A stretch of DNA of 6,193 nt from Rhodospirillales bacterium. GTDB lineage: Bacteria > Pseudomonadota > Alphaproteobacteria > Rhodospirillales > JAOUPW01. The stretch is taken from positions 1-6,193 of the forward strand of contig JAOUPW010000133.1 of NCBI GenBank assembly GCA_029879665.1. The letters run 5' to 3'. Under the pieces are notes generated by a model, which made no database searches, was not told the origin of the DNA, and saw only the letters and a list, made by a program, of their open reading frames with translations. Shown here in pieces: positions 1 to 6,193 of this stretch. Each line of letters starts with the position of its first letter. The stretch's first letter is position 1. A program made the translations under genes and the position numbers.

Positions 1-1
1 G

Positions 2-256
2 GACGCCGCCTTCAACTGCGTCAAGGCGCTTTTTCCTCACCAGGCCCGCCTCCAGCTCTATCAGGTCCATGCGGTGACCGGGGGAACCGACGCCCAGGCC
101 GTGGTCACGGTCAGGCTGGAGGAAAGCGGCAAGACCGTGATCGGCCAGGGGGCCGACACCGACACCATGGTGGCCTCCGTTCGGGCCTACCTGAATGCGC
201 TGAACAAGCTGCTGGTGAAAAGGGAAAAAACGGCCCCGGCGGCGCTTTCCGCCTAG
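2..256 (+). CDS. leuA: 2-isopropylmalate synthase, C-terminal end (partial, 5' end outside window)
   Basis: This is the last 84 codons of a gene that begins before the window, ending in TAG at 254-256. The enzyme condenses acetyl-CoA with 2-oxoisovalerate to give 2-isopropylmalate, the first committed step of leucine synthesis in the cytoplasm. The fragment belongs to the C-terminal allosteric (leucine-binding) domain, not the TIM-barrel catalytic domain. It matches the family in the stretch QLYQVHAVTGGTDAQA (fragment residues 19-34) and in the hallmark GQGADTDTMVASVRAYLNAL (48-67). A short charged and alanine-rich tail follows, as is usual for the family. The preserved ending suggests an intact gene, but catalytic residues cannot be checked here. 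leuA directly upstream of mreB is an arrangement I recall from alphaproteobacteria. The two are separated by about 200 bp, so shared transcription is uncertain. The identification is secure from the motifs; only the extent is unknown. Confidence 0.93.
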   Translation, partial: DAAFNCVKALFPHQARLQLYQVHAVTGGTDAQAVVTVRLEESGKTVIGQGADTDTMVASVRAYLNALNKLLVKREKTAPAALSA

Positions 257-304
257 AACCCGATTCGTCTGAATAAGGCTCTAGCCATTGGAGGTGTCCC
301 TTCT

Positions 305-344
305 TATAAAGGGTAATGCCGGGGTATAAAGGAAGGTGCCGGGG
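305..344 (+). repeat. Imperfect tandem repeat, two 20-bp units
   Basis: Two adjacent 20-bp units, 305-324 and 325-344, each read TATAAAGG, then a variable core, then TGCCGGGG. They agree at 16 of 20 positions, with all four mismatches clustered at unit positions 9-12. A third, degenerate echo (ATAAAGGGCGGGG) occurs at 379-391. The units lie 115-154 bp upstream of the mreB start, where a promoter or regulator-binding site would be plausible. Function is not known and could equally be none. Confidence 0.6.
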
Positions 345-397
345 CCTCGGCTTCGGCATCGACTTGGGTCGTGTGCTCATAAAGGGCGGGGGGGATT

Positions 398-434
398 ACG
401 GGCTCGCGTCCTAACGGCATTGTAGAGAGCCCGT
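398..434 (+). promoter_or_regulatory. Hairpin in the mreB leader, 8-bp perfect stem
   Basis: ACGGGCTC (398-405) is exactly complementary to GAGCCCGT (427-434), with a further G-T wobble possible at 397/435. The loop is 21 nt (406-426) and opens with the 12-bp box gcgtcctaacgg, which recurs after mreB. The stem ends 24 nt before the mreB ATG, and the following bases are AT-rich but not a T-tract. It is therefore more likely a leader RNA structure or a protein-binding palindrome than a terminator. Seen directly; the function is inference. Confidence 0.4.
406..417 (+). repeat. 12-bp box gcgtcctaacgg, upstream copy
   Basis: This copy is identical to the sequence at 1513-1524, and with two further 5' bases the match is 13 of 14. 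It lies 41 bp before the mreB ATG and forms the 5' part of the 398-434 hairpin loop. I do not recognise it as a known operator. Confidence 0.5.
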
Positions 435-452
435 GTTAAAGAATTTAAGTGA

Positions 453-1499
<1,047 letters not shown>

Positions 1500-1512
1500 T
1501 CCAGAATGGGTT

Positions 1513-1524
1513 GCGTCCTAACGG
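1513..1524 (+). repeat. 12-bp box gcgtcctaacgg, downstream copy
   Basis: This is an exact copy of 406-417 in the same orientation, 14 bp after the mreB stop and 66 bp before the preferred mreC start. Unlike the upstream copy it is not enclosed by an obvious stem. Confidence 0.5.
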
Positions 1525-1578
1525 GTTTTTAATCTTGATCCAGGTATATTGCACACCCGGTTCGGGAATTGGGCACCT

Positions 1579-1584
1579 GGGGGA
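1579..1584 (+). promoter_or_regulatory. Ribosome binding site that supports the mreC TTG start
   Basis: GGGGGA at 1579-1584 lies 6 nt before TTG 1591, good Shine-Dalgarno geometry for a purine-rich G tract. The alternative TTG at 1549 has only AGG at 1542-1544. An out-of-frame ATG at 1586 hits TGA after one further codon and cannot be the start. Confidence 0.5.
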
Positions 1585-1590
1585 AATGAA

Positions 1591-2460
1591 TTGAAGGAGC
1601 ATCCGCGAATACCCCAAAGACTGGCGGCGCCGCTGAAAATTCTGGCGCACAAGTTTACCTATTTAGGCTTGGTCATCGGTGCCTTCGGCCTGATGCTTCT
1701 GGGTAAGGCGGACGTTGTGCTCGTCGAAAAAATCCGTACCCAAGTGACGGAAGCCGCAGCCCCCATCCTCGGAGTCCTGACACGGCCGGTCGAAACCGTA
1801 TCTGGCATCATCGAGCAGGCCCACAAACTTAGCGTGATTCATGAAGATAACGAACGGTTGCGCCAGGAACGCGACCGGCTTCTGCAGTGGCAGGCGGCGG
1901 CCCGCCACCTGGAAGCGGAGAACAAGGCCCTCAAGGGGCTGCTGAATTTTTCCCCCGGCCCCCGCATCAGCTTTATCACCGCCCGGATCATCGCCGATAC
2001 GGGAGGTGCCTTCGCCCACAGCCTGATCGTGAATTCCGGTACCCGCGCCGGGGTTCAACGAGGCCAGGCGGTCATGACCGGCGAAGGACTGGCCGGGCGG
2101 ATTGTCAGCGCGGGAAGGATGTCCTCCCGCGTTTTGCTGTTGACCGACCTTAACTCCAGAATTCCGGTGCTGGTGGAATCCTCGCGGGTCAGGGCGGTTC
2201 TTGCCGGAGACAACTCAGAGCAGCCGAAACTCATTCATCTGCCGCCGGGCGTCACGGTGGTCCCCGGCGACCGGATCGTGACTTCGGGACACGGCGGGGT
2301 CTTTCCGCCCGGGGTTCCCATTGGCGTGATCGCCACGGTCAGCGACGGCGGGATCAGCATTCTGCCCTATGTTACCCGCGAACGGATCGAATATGTCCGT
2401 ATCGTCAATTATAAACTTGAAGGGCTGGTGCCGGCTCCCCAGACACGGGAAAGGAAGTAA
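1591..2460 (+). CDS. mreC: Rod shape-determining protein MreC
   Basis: MreC is the bitopic inner-membrane scaffold of the elongasome, bridging MreB/MreD to PBP2-RodA in the periplasm. From TTG 1591 the protein has 289 residues. It has a basic cytoplasmic N-terminus, one membrane segment (about 22-40, YLGLVIGAFGLMLL), a coiled coil (about 70-117, ending HEDNERLRQERDRLLQW...LEAENKALKGLL) and the paired beta-domain (about 125-275). Family-typical runs are VNSGTRAGVQRGQAVMTGEGLAGR (148-170) and VTVVPGDRIVTSGHGGVFPPGVPIG (221-245). There is no in-frame ATG before the membrane segment, so the start must be a non-ATG codon. TTG 1591 gives a family-like N-terminus (MKEHPRIPQRLAAPLKILAHKF) and has GGGGGA upstream. 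A TTG at 1549 would add 14 residues (303 aa) and is the main alternative. mreD follows after 6 bp. Confidence 0.95.
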   Translation: MKEHPRIPQRLAAPLKILAHKFTYLGLVIGAFGLMLLGKADVVLVEKIRTQVTEAAAPILGVLTRPVETVSGIIEQAHKLSVIHEDNERLRQERDRLLQWQAAARHLEAENKALKGLLNFSPGPRISFITARIIADTGGAFAHSLIVNSGTRAGVQRGQAVMTGEGLAGRIVSAGRMSSRVLLLTDLNSRIPVLVESSRVRAVLAGDNSEQPKLIHLPPGVTVVPGDRIVTSGHGGVFPPGVPIGVIATVSDGGISILPYVTRERIEYVRIVNYKLEGLVPAPQTRERK

Positions 2461-2466
2461 GTTTCC

Positions 2467-2982
2467 ATGAAGCCGAATATCTGGCATCGCATGGACGTCA
2501 TGGCGCGCCGGGTGACTCCGTTCGGGCTGACGGTTCTTCTTCTTTTTGTCGGGCTTCTGCCCATTCATGTTCCGGGATTCGCGCGCGTTGCTCCTTTGTT
2601 TCCGCTGATGGCGATTTATCACTGGACGATCATTCGTCCCGACGTGATGCCGCCGATCGCCGTCTTTGCCATCGGTTTGTTGCAAGACCTATTGACCGGC
2701 GCCCCCTTGGGCGTCAGCGCCGCCGTTTATCTTGGCGTATACGGGGCGGTTCTTTCGCAACGTCATTTTTTCCTCGGCAAATCCTTCCTGATCATATGGA
2801 TCGGGTTTTCCCTGGTTGCGGCCGCTTCGGGAATCGTAAGCTGGATAATTGTATCGGTTCTTAACCTGACGCTGCTTGAGCCCAGCGCATCCTTTTATCA
2901 ATATTTAATGACCGTCAGTTTTTTTCCGTTGCTGGCCTGGGTATTTTTACACTGGCAACGGGCCATGCTGAGTACGGATTAG
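2467..2982 (+). CDS. mreD: Rod shape-determining protein MreD
   Basis: This small polytopic inner-membrane protein of 171 residues has the usual length for MreD. Its hydrophobic segments lie at about 17-35, 43-57, 60-77, 82-97, 106-133 and 145-162, so five to six crossings. The conserved GLLQDLLTGAPLG (70-82) is the MreD signature region. In the family it associates with MreC and is needed for rod shape; no catalytic activity is known. ATG 2467 is preceded by AAGGAAG (2451-2457), which overlaps the mreC stop, so translation is probably coupled. It lies between mreC (6 bp gap) and mrdA (6 bp gap). The family is poorly conserved, so position in the operon adds weight to the identification. Confidence 0.94.
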   Translation: MKPNIWHRMDVMARRVTPFGLTVLLLFVGLLPIHVPGFARVAPLFPLMAIYHWTIIRPDVMPPIAVFAIGLLQDLLTGAPLGVSAAVYLGVYGAVLSQRHFFLGKSFLIIWIGFSLVAAASGIVSWIIVSVLNLTLLEPSASFYQYLMTVSFFPLLAWVFLHWQRAMLSTD

Positions 2983-2988
2983 AAATCT

Positions 2989-4875
2989 ATGCAAAGGGAA
3001 AATGAACGGCAGAAAGTTTTCTCGCGGCGGGCCGCCATTCTCGGCGGTGGAAAATTGGTGTTGCTGTCGGCTTTGGTCGGCCGGATGTATTACCTTCAGG
3101 TCGTTGAATCCGAACGCTATGCCACTCTGGCGGATGAAAATCGAATTAACCTGCGTCTGCTTCCTCCTCCCCGGGGCCACATCGTCGATCGGTTTGGCCG
3201 CGAGATGGCCGTCAATCAGCAGAATTACCGTGCCGTTCTGATTTCCGAACGAACCGAAGACGCGGAAACCACGCTCGACGCCCTTTCAAACATCATCCCC
3301 GTCGGGGAGGCCGACAGGCGTCGGATCCTGAAGGAAATCCGCCGTAAACGCGGGTTCGTGCCAATTACCATCCGGGAAAACCTGCGCTGGAAGGATGTCG
3401 CCCGGATCGAGGTCAACATACCGGACCTGCCTGGCGTGATGATCGATGAAGGACAAAGCCGTTACTATCCCTACGGTCGAGAAACTGCGCATGTGCTGGG
3501 CTATGTGGCGGCGGTTTCGGAAAATGAAACGGCGGGGGATCCCCTGCTCGATCTTCCGGGATTCCGCATCGGCAAGGCGGGAATTGAAAAAGTTCATGAT
3601 CTCGCGCTCAGGGGCGCCAGCGGAAGTTCGCAGGTGGAGGTCAACGCGCTGGGGCGCGTAATTCGGGAACTCAACCGCCAGGAAGGCCAGCCCGGTTCGG
3701 AAATCACCCTGACCATCGACCTGGAACTGCAAAGGATGGCGTCCGATAGAATGGGCGAAAACAGCGGCGCCGCTGTCGTTGTCGACATTCATACCGGGGA
3801 TGTTCTGGCAATGGCATCGACGCCGGCATTCGATCCGAATTCCTTCAACAACGGCATGAGTGCCGAGGAATGGAAAGGCCTGATTTCCAACGAAAAGTCT
3901 CCGCTCACCAACAAGGCGGTCAATGGGCAGTATTCCCCGGGGTCAACCTATAAAATGGCGGTTGCCTTGGCGGCCCTGGAAAAAGGTGTGATTACCCCGG
4001 AAACCACTTTTTTCTGTTCCGGCTCGGTCAGGCTGGGCAATGCGGAATTTCACTGCTGGAAGAAGGGGGGGCACGGAACCGTTGACCTGAAAAGGGGTAT
4101 CGCCGAATCCTGCGATGTTTACTTCTATGAAACAGCCAAACGGACGGGAATTGACCGGATTGCCGAGATGTCGCACAAGTTAGGGCTTGGGCGGCCGTTG
4201 GGCCTGGATTATCCGAAAGAACATTCCGGCTTGATCCCGGACCGGGCCTGGAAAAAGAAAACCACCGGCGTCGCCTGGCAGCAGGGGGAAACCCTGGTGG
4301 CCGGTATCGGTCAGGGGTATGTGCTGGCGACCCCGATGCAACTGGCGATTATGACAGCACGGTTGGCCAACGGCGGTTATGCCGTGGTTCCCCACCTGAC
4401 GGGGGCCATCCGGGCAGACGTCTCTGCCCAAGACGCGCCGCCCGGCCGGCCAAACTCCATCGGGGTGCCGCCGGAACACCTGAATGCTGTGCTCGAAGCC
4501 ATGTCCGACGTCGTCAACAGCCCCCGCGGCACGGCGCGAGGATCCCGCATCAAGGAACCCGGGTTTGAGATGGGTGGCAAGACGGGCACCGTTCAGGTGC
4601 GCCGCATTACCAAGGCCGAGCGGGAACAGGGAGTCCGCAAGAACGAGGATCTGCCGTGGAAATTCCGGGACCATGCGATCTTTGTCGGCTTTGCGCCGAT
4701 TAGCGCGCCACGTTACGCAGTGGCTGTTGTGGTCGAACACGGCGGCGGCGGCTCCAAGGTGGCGGCCCCCATCGCCGGCGATATCCTTTTGGAAGCGCAG
4801 CGCCTGAACGCCGCCCAACCGGGCCGAACCCGGCAGGTAAGCGACGCCGCCAAGGGGCCGGCGGATAACGGGTAA
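2989..4875 (+). CDS. mrdA: Penicillin-binding protein 2, elongation-specific peptidoglycan D,D-transpeptidase
   Basis: This class B PBP cross-links peptidoglycan during side-wall elongation with RodA as its glycan polymerase, and it is the target of mecillinam. It has 628 residues, close to the usual length. A basic N-terminus and single membrane anchor (about 17-38) are followed by the pedestal/dimerization domain (about 55-230, with RGHIVDRFG at 62-70 and YYPYGRETAHVLGYV at 159-173). The transpeptidase domain follows with its three catalytic motifs intact: S319-T-Y-K322, S374-C-D376 and K531-T-G-T534. C343, C356, H362 and C375 surround the active site in the arrangement of the metal site reported for PBP2, so zinc binding is likely. 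The last 25 or so residues are low-complexity. ATG 2989 gives a family-like N-terminus (MQRENERQKVFSRRAAILGG), although its ribosome binding site is weak (CGGA, 2975-2978). It lies 6 bp after mreD and 1 bp before rodA. Confidence 0.97.
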   Translation: MQRENERQKVFSRRAAILGGGKLVLLSALVGRMYYLQVVESERYATLADENRINLRLLPPPRGHIVDRFGREMAVNQQNYRAVLISERTEDAETTLDALSNIIPVGEADRRRILKEIRRKRGFVPITIRENLRWKDVARIEVNIPDLPGVMIDEGQSRYYPYGRETAHVLGYVAAVSENETAGDPLLDLPGFRIGKAGIEKVHDLALRGASGSSQVEVNALGRVIRELNRQEGQPGSEITLTIDLELQRMASDRMGENSGAAVVVDIHTGDVLAMASTPAFDPNSFNNGMSAEEWKGLISNEKSPLTNKAVNGQYSPGSTYKMAVALAALEKGVITPETTFFCSGSVRLGNAEFHCWKKGGHGTVDLKRGIAESCDVYFYETAKRTGIDRIAEMSHKLGLGRPLGLDYPKEHSGLIPDRAWKKKTTGVAWQQGETLVAGIGQGYVLATPMQLAIMTARLANGGYAVVPHLTGAIRADVSAQDAPPGRPNSIGVPPEHLNAVLEAMSDVVNSPRGTARGSRIKEPGFEMGGKTGTVQVRRITKAEREQGVRKNEDLPWKFRDHAIFVGFAPISAPRYAVAVVVEHGGGGSKVAAPIAGDILLEAQRLNAAQPGRTRQVSDAAKGPADNG

Positions 4876-4876
4876 G

Positions 4877-6028
4877 ATGATGGAACTGAACCGATTCAAC
4901 CGACCCGAATTGACGCTGCGGCAAAAGCTGTGGCAGGTGCAATGGATGTTCGTTCTGTTGTTGTGCGTGACCGCGACCATCGGTTTCGTCATGCTGTATT
5001 CGGCGGGCAACGGCAAGTTTGATCCATGGTCATCAAAGCAGATAATCCGGTTCGGCGTCAGCTTGGCGCTCATGCTGGCGGTGGCACTCACCGATATCCG
5101 GGTCTGGCTCCGGCTTTCCTATGGTATTTATCTATTGACCCTGATTCTGCTGATCGCCGTTGAATTCGGCGGTACCATCGGCATGGGGGCGCAACGCTGG
5201 ATCGATCTCGGCTTTATCAACCTTCAGCCTTCGGAATTGATGAAAATCGCCCTGGTGTTGGTTCTTGCCCGCTATTTTCACGGCATGAATATGGAGGAAA
5301 CAGGCAAGGCCCGTTACCTGATTCCACCCTTGGTGATGGTGATCATTCCGACGGCGCTGGTTCTGCGCCAGCCTGATCTGGGTACAGCATTGATGTTGTT
5401 GATCGCCAGTAGCGTGGTGTTTTTCCTGGCCGGGGTGCGAATGTGGAAATTCGGAGTGGTTTTTCTGGGGGGATTGATCTCCATGCCGGTGGCGTGGCAA
5501 TTCCTGAAAGGATATCAGAAAGAACGGGTTCTCACTTTTCTTAACCCGGAACGGGATTCCCTGGGCTCGGGCTATCATATTATCCAGTCGAAAATCGCCT
5601 TCGGTTCCGGCGGCATTTCCGGCAAGGGGTTCATGCAGGGATCACAAAGCCACCTGAATTTTCTGCCGGAAAAACAGACCGATTTCATTTTCACCATGCT
5701 GGCCGAGGAATTCGGAATGGCCGGGGGGATGGCGCTGTTGGGGTTGTATGCCCTGTTGCTGGCGTACGGCTATGCTATCGCCATGCGCACCCGCAGCCAG
5801 TTCGGGCGGCTCCTGGCGCTGGGGGTGACATCGACCTTCTTTCTATATGTTTTTATCAATATGGCCATGGTGATGGGATTGATTCCGGTGGTCGGTGTGC
5901 CGCTGCCGCTGATTTCCTATGGCGGCACGGCGATGGTGACCCTGATGCTGGGCTTCGGATTCCTGTTGGGGGTTCACGTGCACCGCGATACTTCCATCAG
6001 CCACCACGGCGCCGACGACGAATTCTAA
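4877..6028 (+). CDS. rodA: Peptidoglycan glycosyltransferase RodA (SEDS family)
   Basis: RodA is a SEDS glycosyltransferase that polymerises lipid II into glycan strands at the inner membrane and works as a pair with PBP2. The 383-residue protein has about ten hydrophobic segments, consistent with the family. Family signatures are GAQRWIDLGFINLQPSELMKIALVLVLARYF (104-134), LRQPDLGTA (163-171), SGYHIIQSKIAFGSGG (231-246), FLPEKQTDFIF (262-272) with the presumed catalytic Asp at 269, and VGVPLPLISYGGTAM (339-353). RodA is preferred over FtsW because it sits next to mrdA in an mre cluster and lacks a long cytoplasmic extension. The start is one of two adjacent ATGs (4877 and 4880); only one base separates the first from the mrdA stop, which suggests coupled translation. 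The ribosome binding site is weak (GGGTAAG, 4870-4876). TAA ends the gene at 6026-6028, and no further operon gene follows. Confidence 0.97.
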   Translation: MMELNRFNRPELTLRQKLWQVQWMFVLLLCVTATIGFVMLYSAGNGKFDPWSSKQIIRFGVSLALMLAVALTDIRVWLRLSYGIYLLTLILLIAVEFGGTIGMGAQRWIDLGFINLQPSELMKIALVLVLARYFHGMNMEETGKARYLIPPLVMVIIPTALVLRQPDLGTALMLLIASSVVFFLAGVRMWKFGVVFLGGLISMPVAWQFLKGYQKERVLTFLNPERDSLGSGYHIIQSKIAFGSGGISGKGFMQGSQSHLNFLPEKQTDFIFTMLAEEFGMAGGMALLGLYALLLAYGYAIAMRTRSQFGRLLALGVTSTFFLYVFINMAMVMGLIPVVGVPLPLISYGGTAMVTLMLGFGFLLGVHVHRDTSISHHGADDEF

Positions 6029-6068
6029 GAGGCCGGCCCCTGGGTCGTCCCGGCCCGGGGGGGCGCCA
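6029..6068 (+). terminator. Possible GC-rich transcription end after rodA (weak)
   Basis: Directly after the rodA stop the sequence becomes very GC-rich and can fold in competing ways: GGCCGG (6031-6036) with CCGGCC (6050-6055), or GCCCC (6036-6040) with GGGGC (6060-6064). GTCCCGG (6047-6053) could also pair with CCGGGAC (6083-6089). No T-tract follows any of these, so it is not a standard intrinsic terminator. The operon should end here because a tRNA gene with its own promoter follows. Confidence 0.25.
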
Positions 6069-6097
6069 ATTATCCGTTAAAACCGGGACCTGGCGTA

Positions 6098-6126
6098 TCG
6101 ACAAAGGCCGGAGCCTCTGCTATATG
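6098..6126 (+). promoter_or_regulatory. Sigma70-type promoter for tRNA-Lys
   Basis: TCGACA (6098-6103) matches the -35 consensus TTGACA at 5 of 6 positions. After a 17-bp spacer, TATATG (6121-6126) matches the -10 consensus at 4 of 6. Transcription would begin around 6132-6134, only a few bases before the tRNA. The bases after the -10 are GC-rich, as in stringently controlled stable-RNA promoters. Spacing and location make this the most credible promoter in the window. Confidence 0.6.
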
Positions 6127-6137
6127 CCTCCTCGGTG

Positions 6138-6193
<56 letters not shown>

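Larger units (their letters stand above)
1500..1590 (+). other. mreB-mreC spacer
   Basis: This 91-bp spacer is the longest gap inside the otherwise tightly packed cluster. It contains the second 12-bp box (1513-1524). A 9-bp direct repeat ttgatccag occurs at 1496-1504, overlapping the mreB stop, and again at 1535-1543. TATATT (1545-1550) resembles a -10 element but has no matching -35 upstream. A small hairpin CCCG-GTT-CGGG (1556-1566) lies inside a wider inverted pair, CCAGGT (1540-1545) with ACCTGG (1575-1580), whose 3' arm overlaps the presumed mreC ribosome binding site. A T5 run (1526-1530) has no strong stem before it, so I do not call a terminator. Confidence 0.5.

Noticed and set aside
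262..274. GATTC-gtct-GAAT palindrome and GANTC site after leuA
   Set aside because: The arms are only 4 bp and one GANTC site is expected by chance; no terminator T-tract follows.
436..448. TTAA-N5-TTAA just before mreB, resembling a CtrA box
   Set aside because: The CtrA consensus is TTAA-N7-TTAAC; here the spacer is 5 and the trailing C is absent. It lies in an AT-rich stretch next to the ribosome binding site where such matches are cheap.
1526..1550. T5 run and TATATT in the mreB-mreC gap as a terminator or internal promoter
   Set aside because: No stable stem precedes the T run and no -35 element sits at 16-18 bp from TATATT.
1887..2153. 88-codon open frame inside mreC in another frame
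   Set aside because: It is a shadow frame: Pro/Arg/Gly-rich translation with no recognisable domain, fully inside a clear mreC gene.
4065..4071. G7 run within mrdA as a possible frameshift or phase-variation tract
   Set aside because: The frame is intact across it and encodes the conserved K-G-G-H-G segment; seven Gs in a GC-rich gene is not exceptional.
4180..5091. Long antisense open frame (303 codons) across the mrdA-rodA junction
   Set aside because: It lies opposite two intact, well-recognised genes, its translation matches no family I know, and it is an expected by-product of GC-rich coding DNA.

Overview
The window carries the chromosomal cell-elongation (rod-shape) operon of what looks like an alphaproteobacterium, probably Rhodospirillales or a relative. 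That placement is inferred from protein resemblance remembered from the families: the tail of 2-isopropylmalate synthase, the MreC N-terminus and the PBP2 N-terminus all read as alphaproteobacterial. The order leuA - mreB - mreC - mreD - mrdA - rodA is also familiar from that group. DNA is moderately GC-rich, and every gene and the tRNA lie on the + strand.

Layout. Positions 2-256 hold the last 84 codons of leuA. A gap of about 200 bp (257-458) contains no gene but has an imperfect tandem 20-bp repeat and an 8-bp-stem hairpin just ahead of mreB. mreB (459-1499) is followed by a 91-bp spacer and then mreC, which has no usable ATG and most likely starts at TTG 1591. mreC, mreD, mrdA (PBP2) and rodA are separated by only 6, 6 and 1 bp, so they are almost certainly co-transcribed. 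After rodA, a GC-rich spacer of about 110 bp contains a good sigma70-type promoter for a tRNA-Lys(CTT) gene, which is cut by the window end in its T arm.

How the genes work together. MreB forms actin-like filaments on the inner membrane. MreC and MreD link them to the periplasmic synthesis enzymes. RodA is the SEDS glycan polymerase and PBP2 its cognate transpeptidase, and together they form the elongasome (Rod complex) core. leuA (leucine synthesis) and the tRNA are functionally unrelated neighbours.

Novelty. No new system is visible: the proteins are intact and carry their family motifs. The items most worth a second look are non-coding. An identical 12-bp box (gcgtcctaacgg) lies both upstream and downstream of mreB, and the upstream copy sits exactly at the start of a hairpin loop. 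The three-Cys/one-His set around the PBP2 active site, a probable metal site, is also worth checking.
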